Assembly: GCA_963731585.1 (NCBI GenBank)
Contig: CAVSWC010000003.1
Coordinates: forward strand, 248,001 to 312,000
DNA length: 64,000 nt
Direction of reading: 5' to 3'
DNA from: CANKHA01 sp963731585
GTDB taxonomy: Bacteria; Pseudomonadota; Alphaproteobacteria; Rhizobiales; Xanthobacteraceae
Made by a program: the position numbers and the translations under genes. Each line of letters starts with the position of its first letter. Position 1 is the first letter of the stretch. This document shows, piece by piece, positions 17,525-26,835 of this stretch. The notes beneath the pieces are model-generated. The model made no database searches and was not told the DNA's origin. It worked only from the letters and a program-made list of their open reading frames with translations.

Positions 17525-18550
17525 ATGGCACTGGCTCGCAGATCGCGCGGCGACTCCGGCATGAATTACTGGCCGGGCTTCGTCGACGCGCTGTCGACGT
17601 TGATTTTGAGCGTGATCTTCCTGCTTTCGGTCTTTGTCGTCGTACAGTTTTTCCTGGCGCAGGAAGTCAGCGGCAAGGACACCGCTTTGCAGCGGCTGAA
17701 CGCACAGATCGCCCAGCTCTCCAATCTGCTGTCGCTGGAAAAGTCGGGCGCGATCGATCTTGAGCAACAGGTCGCGCAATTGCGCGCTGGCCTTGCCGGC
17801 GTGGAAACCGAGCGCGACCGCCTGAAAGGAGTGGCCGACGCCGCGAGCGGCACCGCAGCGGCACAGGGTCAAGCCAAGCAGCTGAGCAGCGAACTCGACA
17901 CGCAAAAAACGCTGTCCGCCCGCGCGCTGGCACAGGTCGAGGCGCTCAATCAGCAGATCGCGGCATTGCGCCGCCAGCTTGGTGCGCTGGAGGCAGCGCT
18001 CGACGTCTCCGACCAGCGCGAAAAGGAATCCCAAACGCGGCTGACGGAGCTCGGGCAGCGGCTCAACGTCGCGCTTGCCCAGCGGGTGCAGGAACTTTCA
18101 CGCTATCGGTCGGATTTCTTCGGCCGGCTGCGCCAGATCCTCGGCACCCGCCAGGATGTGCGCATTGTCGGCGACCGCTTCGTCTTCCAGTCGGAAGTAT
18201 TTTTCGACGCCAGCCAGGCTACGCTGAAGCCGGAAGGCATGTCCGAGCTCGATACCGTCGCCAACGCGTTGCTTGAACTGGAGAGGCAGATCCCCTCCGA
18301 CATCGCCTGGGTGATGCGCGTGGACGGCCACACCGACTTGCGGCCGATCTTCACCGCGCAATTCCGTTCCAACTGGGAGCTTTCCGCGGCGCGCGCGATT
18401 TCGGTCGTGCAGTATATGATCAGCCGGGGCGTCTCGCCGCAGCACCTGGTGGCCGCCGGCTTCGGCGAATTCCAGCCGCTCGATCCGGCGCCGACGGAGG
18501 CCGCTTTTAGCCGCAACCGACGCATCGAACTGAAGCTGACGGAGCGGTGA
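17525..18550 (+). CDS. OmpA/MotB-like peptidoglycan-binding protein
   Basis: 341 residues. One N-terminal membrane segment (TLILSVIFLLSVFVVVQFFL), a long coiled coil rich in Leu/Gln/Ala (about 55-190), then an OmpA-like domain with MRVDGHTDLRPI, NWELSAARAISVVQYM and NRRIELKL. This layout is that of a MotB-type stator with an extended periplasmic stalk. The DALSTLILSVIF segment has an Asp just before the membrane helix, as in MotB, where it carries protons. Translated 6 bases after the MotA-like gene. It stops at 18550 and the GNAT gene follows. Confidence 0.85.
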   Translation: MALARRSRGDSGMNYWPGFVDALSTLILSVIFLLSVFVVVQFFLAQEVSGKDTALQRLNAQIAQLSNLLSLEKSGAIDLEQQVAQLRAGLAGVETERDRLKGVADAASGTAAAQGQAKQLSSELDTQKTLSARALAQVEALNQQIAALRRQLGALEAALDVSDQREKESQTRLTELGQRLNVALAQRVQELSRYRSDFFGRLRQILGTRQDVRIVGDRFVFQSEVFFDASQATLKPEGMSELDTVANALLELERQIPSDIAWVMRVDGHTDLRPIFTAQFRSNWELSAARAISVVQYMISRGVSPQHLVAAGFGEFQPLDPAPTEAAFSRNRRIELKLTER

Positions 18551-18642
18551 GCCGAGCGCGGGATTTAAGCGATGAAGAACGCGCGGCGTGCGGGAGGGCT
18601 TGGCGAGGCGCGAATTTGCCTGATATGGGGTCGTCACCGTCA

Positions 18643-19072
18643 ATGATCCTGCGACGCCGCCGACGAAGACGCGGCGGTCGCGCTCTGGCTGCGCAGCTGG
18701 CAGCAGGCCTATCCGGACATCGACTTTGCAGCGCGGCTGGATTGGTGGCGCGAGCGCTGGCGCAACGAACTGGTGGCGCAGACGCGGATCGTCGTCGCCG
18801 AAAAGGCGGGCGCGATGACCGGCTTCGTCACGGTTGACCCGCAAACCTTTTATCTCGACCAGATCGTGGTGGCCCCGGAAGCCTGGGGCGCCGGCACCGG
18901 GGAAGCTCTGCTCGTCGAAGCGCGGCGGTTGTCGCCGCGTGGGCTCGATCTGCAGGTCAATCAGGACAATGCCCGCGCCATCCGCTTCTACCAGAAGCAG
19001 GGCTTCACCATCACCGGCGAGGACAAGAATTCTTCCGGGCGGCTGACCTATTGGATGAAATGGCGGCCGTAA
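18643..19072 (+). CDS. GNAT family N-acetyltransferase (one frameshift)
   Basis: About 142 residues. After MIL the frame changes near 18651-18653 and continues DAADEDAAVALWLRSWQQAY, with the acetyl-CoA loop as VVAPEAWGAGTGEALL and the terminal NQDNARAIRFYQKQGFTITG, both classic GNAT. The upstream part of the second frame has a stop at 18644-18646 and no start codon, so the ATG at 18643 plus one extra base is the simplest reading. Substrate unknown. Confidence 0.75.
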
Positions 19073-19154
19073 TAGCGGTCTCTCGGCCGGCTCAGATCCG
19101 GACCGATCTTGCAGGAAGCACGGCGAGGGATCCCCGCCTGCGGGGACGAGATTG

Positions 19155-20938
19155 TCACACACCCTTGAACTGCAATTTCGCCAGTCGCGCGTAAAGCCCG
19201 TCCTGCGCCACCAGGCTTTCATGCGTGCCCTGCTCGACCAAATGGCCACGCTCCATCACCAAAATGCGGTCGCAGGTGAGCACGGTCGCCAGCCGATGCG
19301 CGATCACCAGCGTGGTGCGATGCTGCATCAGACGTTCCAGCGCGGTTCGCACCAGGGTCTCGCTTTCGGCATCGAGTGACGAAGTGGCCTCGTCGAGCAG
19401 CAGCAGCGGCGCGTCGCGCAAAATGGCGCGCGCAATGGCGATGCGCTGGCGCTGGCCGCCCGACAGCATGATGCCGCGCTCGCCCACCGGCGTATCGTAG
19501 TTTTGCGGCATGCGCTGGATGAATTCCGCCGCCAGCGCGATGTCCGCCGCCCGCTCCACTTCCTGATCGCTCGCCTCCGGGCGGCCGAAGCGGATGTTCT
19601 CGCGCGCCGTGGCGGCGAAGATCACGGCATCCTGCGGCACCAGCGCGATGCGCCGGCGCAGTTCCATCGGATCGGCATCGGCCAACCGCACGCCATCGAA
19701 GCTCACCACGCCGGACAAAGGATCGTAGAACCGCAGCAGCAAATGAAAGATCGTGCTCTTGCCGGCGCCGGAGGGGCCGACGATGGCGACCTTCTCTCCC
19801 GGCCGCACCCGGAAGCTGACGTCGCTCAGCACCGGGGCGTCCTGCCGGGTCGGGTAATGGAAATTCACCTGATCGAAGGCGACCTCCCCGCGCGCGGGCG
19901 CGGGAAGCGGCACTGGCCGCGCCGGCGCGTTCACCGCCGGCCGCATCGCCAAAATCTCGAACAGCCGCTCGGCTGCGCCTGCCGCCTGGGTGATCTCGCC
20001 CCAGACTTGCGAGAGCTCACCGAGCGCGCTTGCCGCCAGCACGGCATACAGCAGGAACTGACCGAGCCGGCCCGCCGTGATGGCGCCGCTCAACACGTCT
20101 TGCGCGCCGACCCAAAGCACGATCACTACGCTGCCGAACACCATGAAAATCGCGAAGGCGGTGAGCAGCGCGCGGGCGCGGGTTGATTCCACCGCCGCCG
20201 TATAGGCCCGCTCCACCGCCACGCCGAAACGCGCATGCGCCAGAGTGCTCGTTGGTGAAGGCCTGCAACACGCGTACCGCACCGATCAATTCGGTGGCAT
20301 AGCCGGAGGCATCGGCCAGCGTGTCCTGCGCGAGCCGTGAGCGGCGGCGTACCGCCCGGCCGAAGGCAACGAGCGGCAGCACGATCACCGGAATGGCGGC
20401 GAGCACGAAGGTCGACAATCGCGGGCTGGTCACCACCATCATCACGGCGGCGCCGACGAACAGCACGAGATTGCGCAGCGCAATCGATACCGACGCGCCG
20501 ACCGCAGACTTGATCTGCGTGGTGTCAGCGGTGAGCCGTGAGACCAGCTCGCCGGTTTTCGCCTGATCGAAAAATTCAGCCGACAGCCGGGTGAGATGGG
20601 CGAACACGTCCTCGCGCAGGTCGGCAGACAATGCGCTCGCCAAGCGTCGTCACGAGATAAAAACGCGTGGCGCTGGCAGCGGCCAACACCGCCACCACCA
20701 CGAGCATCACCAGAAAATAATTGTCGATCAGCGAGGTGTCGGCGTCGGAAAAGCCGACGTCGATCATCCGCCGCACGGCGAGCGGCACCACGAGCGTTGC
20801 CAGGGCGGCGACGATCAGCGCCGCGAGAGCCGCGAAGGCCCGGCCGCGGTAACGCGCCACATACGGCAGGAGCGAGGCCAGAGGCCGGAGCCGGCGCGCG
20901 GCGCGGTCGCGCTTTTCTTCAGCCCCGGCGGTAGTCAT
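19155..20938 (-). CDS. ABC exporter, fused membrane and ATPase domains (two frameshifts)
   Basis: 593 residues once two +1 insertions are removed (near 20241-20248 and 20626). Membrane half: RFYLVTTLGERIV-ADLREDVFAHL with six predicted helices. ATPase half: Walker A GPSGAGKST, Q-loop, signature LSGGQRQR, Walker B LLLLDEATS and H-loop VIAHRL. It is a half-transporter that would act as a homodimer, of the MsbA/lipid-and-drug exporter class. The start is ATG 20938 (MTTAGAEEKRDR). The length after correction is a whole number of codons, which supports two sequencing insertions rather than decay. Confidence 0.9.
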
Positions 20939-21002
20939 CGCGTCGTAAGCCTTTCGTTCCGCCGCTGGACGGCCGGGGCGACCATGCCCCGGAGAAGCAT
21001 CG

Positions 21003-21115
21003 GGCTTGATTGCTTTCCGCAAAACCGGTACCCGGAAAGTCCGGGGCAGGCTTTTTGCGTCGCGCGCGGGCTTGGCAATCAAGCCCGTTCGGCTTGTTTC
21101 AGGGCAAAAGCTGGG
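21003..21115. repeat. Intergenic repeat, 'AAACCGGT-CCCGGAAAGTCCGGG' family
   Basis: Carries GCTTGATTGC...GGCAATCAAGCCCG as outer arms and CAAAACCGGTACCCGGAAAGTCCGGGGCAGGC inside. Related sequences occur at 22552-22651 and 31837-31972, where the core reads AACCGGTTCCCACTTTCC...GATCATGCGCT. Confidence 0.55.
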
Positions 21116-21187
21116 TTATAGAGCCGGCAATTCCAGCGAGACACGACGAAAATAAGCGCGGTTTCAAGGACGCGCGGGAGCAAAGCT

Positions 21188-21415
21188 ATGAAGGCCGACA
21201 CACATCCGAACTACCACACCATCAAGGTCGTCATGACCGATGGAACCGAGTTCACCACCCGCACGACCTGGGGCAAGGCGGGCGATGTCATGAATCTCGA
21301 TATCGATCCGAAATCGCACCCGGCCTGGACCGGCGGCAGCCAGCAGTTGCTCGACCGCGGCGGGCGTCTCTCGCGCTTCCAGAAGAAGTTCGCCGGGATC
21401 GGCCAAAAGAAGTAA
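21188..21415 (+). CDS. rpmE: 50S ribosomal protein L31
   Basis: 75 residues with the bL31 signatures MKADTHPNYHTIKVVMTDGT, NLDIDPKSHPAWTGG and DRGGRLSRFQKKF. It has no cysteine, so it is the zinc-free (C-minus) form. Component of the large ribosomal subunit and of the bridge to the small one. A strong terminator follows 19 bases after the stop. Confidence 0.96.
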   Translation: MKADTHPNYHTIKVVMTDGTEFTTRTTWGKAGDVMNLDIDPKSHPAWTGGSQQLLDRGGRLSRFQKKFAGIGQKK

Positions 21416-21433
21416 ACGCACCTCACGGAATGC

Positions 21434-21466
21434 AAAAACCCCGCTTCGTTCGGCGGGGTTTTTTTC
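21434..21466. terminator. Two-way intrinsic terminator between rpmE and rcdA
   Basis: A5-CCCCGC-TTCGTTCG-GCGGGG-T7. The stem is flanked by an A run and a T run, so it can end transcription of rpmE on the plus strand and of the convergent DUF1465 gene on the minus strand. Confidence 0.9.
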
Positions 21467-21480
21467 TTGTCACCTCTGGC

Positions 21481-22005
21481 TTACACCGGGTCCTGCTCGA
21501 AGGCTGCCTTCAACAGACCGATCTGGCGCTCCACCGGATTGCCGTCCACAGGGCTCTCGGGCGCAGGAGCGGCATGAATCGTGGCGTCGAGACGGCGCAC
21601 CTTGACTTCCAGCCGGCCCGAGCGGTCGATCAATTCCTGCAGCGTGACGGGCAACAGCTTCACGGCCTGCTCGTCGCTGGCGCGCACCGAAGACAGCTTC
21701 ACCTTGGCTTTTTCCTTGCTGGCCTGGGCGAGCGACATCTCGCCTTCCTTTACGGCGCGGTGCAGCAGGAGCCAGGAGGCGAGCTGCATCAGCCGCGTGG
21801 TCAGCCGCATGCTTTCGGTCGCATAGGCCAGTGCCGCGCTGCGCTCCAATTTCTTCGATTCAGCACGGCCCGGACCGTCCAGATAGGCGGCGGTTTCCTC
21901 CACCAGGGCCATGCCGTCACGAAACAGTGCGGCAAACACCTCTGAATTGGCCAGCCGCTCGCCAAAGGAAACCGGTCCCGCTTCACTGGCGGACTTTTCA
22001 AACAT
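21481..22005 (-). CDS. rcdA: RcdA-like DUF1465 protein
   Basis: 174 residues, starting MFEKSASEAGPVSFGERLAN with GAGG upstream; a GTG four codons earlier is possible. It carries the helical DUF1465 core (GMALVEETAAYLDGPGR, YATESMRLTTRLMQLASWLL, RAVKEGEMSLAQASKEKAKV). In Caulobacter the family member RcdA is an adaptor in ClpXP-dependent removal of the cell-cycle regulator CtrA. The same role here is inferred. Convergent with rpmE across a shared terminator. Confidence 0.82.
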   Translation of the reverse strand: MFEKSASEAGPVSFGERLANSEVFAALFRDGMALVEETAAYLDGPGRAESKKLERSAALAYATESMRLTTRLMQLASWLLLHRAVKEGEMSLAQASKEKAKVKLSSVRASDEQAVKLLPVTLQELIDRSGRLEVKVRRLDATIHAAPAPESPVDGNPVERQIGLLKAAFEQDPV

Positions 22006-22145
22006 TCTACGCCTCACCCGTACGCCCTAGGGAGGCAGCATGGCCCGGGCGAGGCGCAGGAGTCCAGAACCCAGCTCCGCTAAAGATGTCGACATAGTTG
22101 CCGGATGAGCGGTGCAATCCCTGAGTGACCCGAAATGGGACAAGC

Positions 22146-22174
22146 AAAAAAAGAGCCGCCGTTGCCGGCGGCTC
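22146..22174 (-). terminator. Intrinsic terminator downstream of DUF1192 gene
   Basis: Read on the minus strand: GAGCCGCCG-GCAA-CGGCGGCTC followed by T7. It lies after the DUF1192 gene, insulating rcdA from it. The rest of 22006-22312 shows no gene. Confidence 0.85.
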
Positions 22175-22312
22175 GAAGGTGATAACAGGGAGGCGTCAAA
22201 CAGAGTGGACAGGAGCCACTCAATGTCCAAACTTTGGACCATTTCAGTAATGGGCCAGAAAGCTTAACGACACCTTAATGCTTTCGGCACGATTGCATGT
22301 TCTTGCGTTGCG

Positions 22313-22507
22313 CTACGTTTTGAAGAACTGCGCCGCCACGTCGCGTGAAGCTTTTTTGCTGGAAGCCACCGCCTCCAGCCGCGCGATCTCCTCGCGCAGG
22401 AGCGCGATCCGGTCATTCAACTCGCCAAGCGAGAGCAATGCCAGGTCCTGCCCGATCTCGTGGACGAGCTTCTTTTTCGGCCGGTCTTCGTCGTCGATTG
22501 CTGGCAT
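22313..22507 (-). CDS. DUF1192 small coiled-coil protein
   Basis: 64 residues, starting MPAIDDEDRPKKK with GGAGG just upstream. The core LVHEIGQDLALLSLGELNDR and IALLREEIARLEAV is the DUF1192 pattern: an acidic-basic head and a short coiled coil. Widespread in alphaproteobacteria with no known function. Divergent from the quinone oxidoreductase. Confidence 0.78.
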   Translation of the reverse strand: MPAIDDEDRPKKKLVHEIGQDLALLSLGELNDRIALLREEIARLEAVASSKKASRDVAAQFFKT

Positions 22508-22551
22508 CGGCGCCTCCACGTGCCGGTAATTTAGCGGCAGGCCCGGCGGTT

Positions 22552-22651
22552 GTCACATGCGCGCGATCAGCAAAACTCGGGTTTTGCGCGCAAATTATAA
22601 CGGGCGCACGATCTTATCGAAAACCGGTTCCCACTTTCCGTGATCATGCGC
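22552..22651. repeat. Intergenic repeat, 'CGCGATCAGCAAAA...AACCGGTTCCCAC' family
   Basis: Carries GCGCGATCAGCAAAACTCGGGTTTTGCGCGC, then GGGCGCACGATCTTATCGAAAACCGGTTCCCACTTTCCGTGATCATGCGC. The same modules in the same order recur at 31837-31972, and a relative is at 21003-21115. It sits directly in front of the oxidoreductase start. Confidence 0.6.
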
Positions 22652-22663
22652 TAAAGAAGCCGG

Positions 22664-23661
22664 ATGAATCCGTTTCCCCCGCACATGACCGCCATCGCCA
22701 TCCGCGCCCCCGGCGGTCCGGAAGCCCTTGTTCCGGAGGACCGTCCGGTACCGCAGCCCGGGCCAGGCGAGATTTTGGTGAAAGTCGCCGCCGCGGGCGT
22801 GAACCGTCCCGACGTGATGCAGCGGCAGGGACTTTATCCGCCGCCGAAGGGCGCGCCTGACATTCCCGGTCTCGAAATCGCCGGCGAGGTGGTGGCGCTG
22901 GGCGATAACGTCACGCGCTGGAAGCAAGGCGACAAGGTCATGGCGCTGGTCATCGGCGGCGGCTATGCGGAATTTTGCCTGGCGCATGAAGGCCATGCGC
23001 TTGCGGTGCCGCAGAAATTTTCGATGGCGGAAGCGGCCGCGGTGCCGGAGACCTTCTTCACCGTCTGGCACAACGTGTTCGAGCGCGGTGCACTGAAAAG
23101 CGGCGAGACATTGCTGGTGCACGGCGGCACCTCGGGGATCGGCACCACCGCAATCCAACTCGCAAAGGCTTTTGGTGCGAAAGTCATCACCACCGCCGGC
23201 TCGCCGGACAAATGCGAGGCCGCACGCAAGCTCGGCGCCGATGTCGCGATCAATTACAAGACCGAAGACTTCGTCGCCATGACCAAGACCGCGACCGCCG
23301 GCAAAGGCGCCGACGTGATCCTCGACATGATCGGCGGCGACTACATCGAGCGCAATTACGAAGCCGCCGCGGTCGAAGGCCGCATCGTGCAGATCGCCTT
23401 TCAGGGATCGCCCAAATCCACCGTTGATTTCCGCCGGATCATGCTGAAGCGTCTGCATCACACCGGCTCGACGCTGCGCTCGCGCTCGGTGGAGGACAAG
23501 AATGCGATCGCTGCTGCGGTCGAAGCCAAGGTGCTGCCGCTGCTCATCGCAGGACGGGTGAAGCCGGTGATGGACAGCACCTTTGCGCTGCGTGAGGCGC
23601 CGCCGCGCATGCCCGCATGGAGTCCAGCGCGCATATCGGCAAGATTGTCCTAACTATTTGA
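22664..23661 (+). CDS. NAD(P)H-quinone oxidoreductase, zeta-crystallin type (one-base deletion)
   Basis: About 332 residues of the medium-chain dehydrogenase superfamily. It has GVNRPDVMQRQGLYPPPKGAPDIPGLEIAGEV in the catalytic half and VHGGTSGIGTTAIQLAKAFGAKV as the NADPH-binding motif. A one-base loss near 23599-23606 truncates the C terminus; with it restored the protein ends HARMESSAHIGKIVLTI, as homologues do. ATG 22685 is an alternative start. Likely reduces quinones or enones in the cytoplasm. Confidence 0.88.
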
Positions 23662-23848
23662 TTTATCGAAAGATTCTAGGCCTGCCAAAAAGCCCTGTTG
23701 GACGGACGCGTCAACCATAACGCGCATGCCTGAGCGGGAGCCGCGAAATCGGCGTAAAGTCGGCTAGGTTGTGCGGCTGGCCCGGCCCCCCGATCCTGGG
23801 GCAGAAGCAGACGAGAACAACCGGTCTGCCGGGAGGGGAGATCCAGAT

Positions 23849-26716
23849 TTGCGTTTCCTTCGCGCCGCTCAACCAGTGGCGATCATCGCCTTACTGATCG
23901 GCGCCACCGCCGCGCAAGCGGTGGACGCGGTGAATGTGCGTCCCGACGCCGCCGCGATCGATCTCACCGCCGTGGTGGAACGCCACAAGACCGAAGTCGA
24001 CCGCATCCAGGTGGCCGCGGCGCCCGGCCCCGACGGCATCGTGCGCCGTATTCAGGTGCCGGCGCGCGAAGGCAATACCAACTGGGCGGTGTTCGCGCTG
24101 GCGAATTCCAGCGACGAGCAGATGGACCGCCTGATTGTCGTGCCGCATTACCGCATGGTTGGCTCCGGCCTGCTCTGGCCGGATCTTGGGCTCTCGCGCG
24201 TGGTCTACATTCTCTCGAGCGGCGAGCCGCCGGAGCGGCAGGACAGCGCTACCGCCGACATCTTCCGCATCACGCTGGATCCCGGCGCGGTGCTCACCTT
24301 CGTCGCGGAACTGCGCACCGACAAGGTGCCGCAGATCTATTTGTGGCAACCCGATGCCTACAAGGACAAGGTCAACAGCCTCACGCTCTACCACGGCATC
24401 GTCATCGGCATAGCCGGCTTGCTCGCGCTGTTCTTGACCATCCTATTCGTGGTGAAAGGCAGCATGATGTTCCCTGCCGCCGCGGCGCTGAGCTGGGCGG
24501 TGCTCGTCTATATCGGCATCGATTTCGGCTTCTGGGGCAAGGTGTTCGATCTCTCCGCGGCGAGCGAGCGCATCTGGCGCGCTTCCGGCGAGGCGATCCT
24601 GGCGGCGACGCTATTGGTCTTCATGTTTGCCTATCTCAATCTCAATCGCTGGCATGTGCGCTATGTGCACATCACGTGCGGTTGGCTGGTCTTTCTCACC
24701 GCGCTGGTCGGGCTCGCACTGGTCGACCCCGCCGTCGCTTCCGGGATCGCGCGCATATCCCTGGCACTGATCGCCGCGCTCGGGTTCGGGCTGGTGATCT
24801 ATCTTTCGACCCACGGCTTCGACCGCGCGGTGTTGCTGATCCCGACCTGGTTTCTGTTCCTGGTCTGGGTTTTCGCCGCGGCGCTGACCGTGACCGGCAG
24901 CATGACCAATGACATCGTGGGCCCGGCGCTGCTGGGCGGCCTGGTGCTGATCGTGATGCTGATCGGCTTCACCGTGATGCAGCACGCCTTTTCCGGCGGC
25001 GTCGGCCACGGCATCGTTTCCGATGTGGAACGCCGGGCGCTGGCGCTTACCGGCGCGGGCGACATGATCTGGGATTGGGACGTCGCGGCCGACAAGGTCT
25101 ATACCAGCCCGGAAACCGAGCAACTGTTGGGCCTCAAACGCGGAACGCTGGAAGGCCCGGCAGCAGGCTGGCTGGACGTGCTGCACCCGCTCGACCGCGA
25201 CCGCTTTCGCGCTTCGCTCGACAGCGTGCTGGAGCAGCGGCGCGGGCGGCTGATGCAGGAATTCCGTCTGCGCACGCCGGACGGCCGCTATCTTTGGTTC
25301 GCGCTCAAAGCGCGGCCGGTGGTCGGTTCCGACGGCGAAGTGGTGCGGCTGGTCGGCACCTTGAGCGATGTGACAGAATTCAAGACCGCGGAAGAGCGTC
25401 TCCTGCACGACGCGGTGCATGACAATCTCACCGGACTTCCCAACCGCGAGCTGTTCATCGACCGATTGGAGGCAGCGCTCGGATTTTCGCGCGCCGACAC
25501 CTCGATTCGCCCCTCCGTTCTGGTTCTCGACCTCGACCGCTTCAAGCAGGTGAACGATTCCGTCGGCATCGCGATCGGCGATTCCATTCTGCTCACGCTC
25601 GCCCGCCGACTGGGCCGGCTGCTGAAGCCGCAGGATACGCTGGCGCGGCTTTCCGGCGACCAGTTTGCGTTGATCCTGTTGTCAGAACGCGAACCGGACC
25701 GTATTTCCGCTTTAGCGGAAACGCTGCGCCGCGCCTTGCGGGCGCCGATCACCTTCAACGAACGCGAGGTTTTCCTCACCGCGTCGATCGGCATCGCTCT
25801 TGCCGACGGCCAGCCACATCGCACCGAGGAAGTGCTGAAGGACGCCGAGCTCGCGATGTATCATTCCAAACGCATCGGCGGCGACCGCATCGAAATCTTC
25901 AAGCCCGCCATGCGGGCGCGAAAGACCGACAGGCTCACGTTGGAATCCGACCTGCGGCGCGCGCTTGAGCGGGACGAAATCATGTTGCTGTACCAGCCGA
26001 TCATCCGGCTGGAAGACCGTTCCATCGCCGGCTTCGAGGCCTTGGCGCGCTGGGATCACCCCAAGATGGGTCGCATGTCGCCGGCCGAATTCATCAGCAT
26101 CGCGGAGGAAATCGGCCTGATCGTCGACCTCGGGCTGTTCGCGCTGGAGCGCGCCGCGCGGCAGTTGAGCATCTGGCAGCGCGGGGTGCGCCAGCACGAT
26201 CCGGTTTTTGTCAGCGTTAATGTCTCCTCGCGGCAGCTGTTGCGCCACGACCTCATTCAGGACCTGCGGACGGTACTCGGGCGTTCCGGCCTGGCGCGCG
26301 GCACGCTCAAGCTGGAGCTCACCGAGTCGCTGGTGATGGAAAATCCTGAACATGCCGCGCAGATGCTGACACGTATCCGCGAGCTCGGCGCGGGCCTGGC
26401 GCTCGACGATTTCGGCACCGGGCATTCCTCGCTCGCCTATCTGCAGCGCTTTCCCTTCGATACGATCAAGATCGACCAGTCCTTCGTGCGTACCACGGCG
26501 CGCGGCACCCGCCCGGTGATCCTGCGTTCGATCATTGCGCTCGCGCACGACCTCGGCATGGAAGTGGTGGCGGAAGGCGCAGAGAGCGACAGCGATGCGG
26601 TCGAGCTTTACCAGCTTGGTTGCGAATACGCGCAGGGCTTTGTCTTTGGCGAGCCGATGACGGCGGACCGAGCCACCGAATTGCTCGCCGCCGATCGGAT
26701 GGAAATGGCGCGGTAG
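23849..26716 (+). CDS. Membrane-bound PAS-GGDEF-EAL protein, cyclic-di-GMP phosphodiesterase
   Basis: 955 residues. A signal-like start is followed by an extracytoplasmic sensor domain (7TMR-DISM type, about 45-180), seven membrane helices (about 190-395), a PAS domain (WDWDVAADKVYTSPETEQLLG), GGDEF and EAL. The GGDEF site reads SGDQF, so cyclase activity is probably lost. The EAL site is intact: GFEALARW, NVSSRQL, ELTESLVM, DDFGTGHSS, IKIDQSFV, EGAES, QGFVFGEP. It should break down c-di-GMP under control of an outside or membrane signal. I chose the TTG at 23849 because GGGAGGGGA lies 10 bases upstream and it places the signal sequence first. Confidence 0.88.
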   Translation: MRFLRAAQPVAIIALLIGATAAQAVDAVNVRPDAAAIDLTAVVERHKTEVDRIQVAAAPGPDGIVRRIQVPAREGNTNWAVFALANSSDEQMDRLIVVPHYRMVGSGLLWPDLGLSRVVYILSSGEPPERQDSATADIFRITLDPGAVLTFVAELRTDKVPQIYLWQPDAYKDKVNSLTLYHGIVIGIAGLLALFLTILFVVKGSMMFPAAAALSWAVLVYIGIDFGFWGKVFDLSAASERIWRASGEAILAATLLVFMFAYLNLNRWHVRYVHITCGWLVFLTALVGLALVDPAVASGIARISLALIAALGFGLVIYLSTHGFDRAVLLIPTWFLFLVWVFAAALTVTGSMTNDIVGPALLGGLVLIVMLIGFTVMQHAFSGGVGHGIVSDVERRALALTGAGDMIWDWDVAADKVYTSPETEQLLGLKRGTLEGPAAGWLDVLHPLDRDRFRASLDSVLEQRRGRLMQEFRLRTPDGRYLWFALKARPVVGSDGEVVRLVGTLSDVTEFKTAEERLLHDAVHDNLTGLPNRELFIDRLEAALGFSRADTSIRPSVLVLDLDRFKQVNDSVGIAIGDSILLTLARRLGRLLKPQDTLARLSGDQFALILLSEREPDRISALAETLRRALRAPITFNEREVFLTASIGIALADGQPHRTEEVLKDAELAMYHSKRIGGDRIEIFKPAMRARKTDRLTLESDLRRALERDEIMLLYQPIIRLEDRSIAGFEALARWDHPKMGRMSPAEFISIAEEIGLIVDLGLFALERAARQLSIWQRGVRQHDPVFVSVNVSSRQLLRHDLIQDLRTVLGRSGLARGTLKLELTESLVMENPEHAAQMLTRIRELGAGLALDDFGTGHSSLAYLQRFPFDTIKIDQSFVRTTARGTRPVILRSIIALAHDLGMEVVAEGAESDSDAVELYQLGCEYAQGFVFGEPMTADRATELLAADRMEMAR

Positions 26717-26737
26717 CTGCTTCATGCTTGTCATCCC

Positions 26738-26815
26738 GGACTTGTTCCGGCCATCTCGTCAGGGACCACTGCTCATCTAAGCGAGATGCCCGCGACAAGC
26801 GCGGGCATGACGAAG
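26738..26815. repeat. Intergenic repeat with GTCATCCCGGAC / GGGCATGACG arms
   Basis: GTCATCCCGGACTTGTTCCGGCCATCTCG and CGAGATGCCCGCGACAAGCGCGGGCATGAC lie between the convergent EAL gene and yqgE gene. Related to the ATCCAGTA family by its outer GTCAT edges but with different inner edges. Confidence 0.5.
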
Positions 26816-26835
26816 CTAAATCGGTTGCAGGTTTG

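Noticed and set aside
16522..18550. Zorya defence system (ZorA/ZorB)
   Set aside because: The pair has the right fold classes, but no ZorC, ZorD or ZorE-like helicase or nuclease gene is adjacent, and the neighbours are housekeeping genes.
22280..22300. Sigma-54 promoter (GGCAC...TTGCA) upstream of DUF1192
   Set aside because: The GG and GC elements are only a few bases apart instead of about 10, so spacing is wrong.
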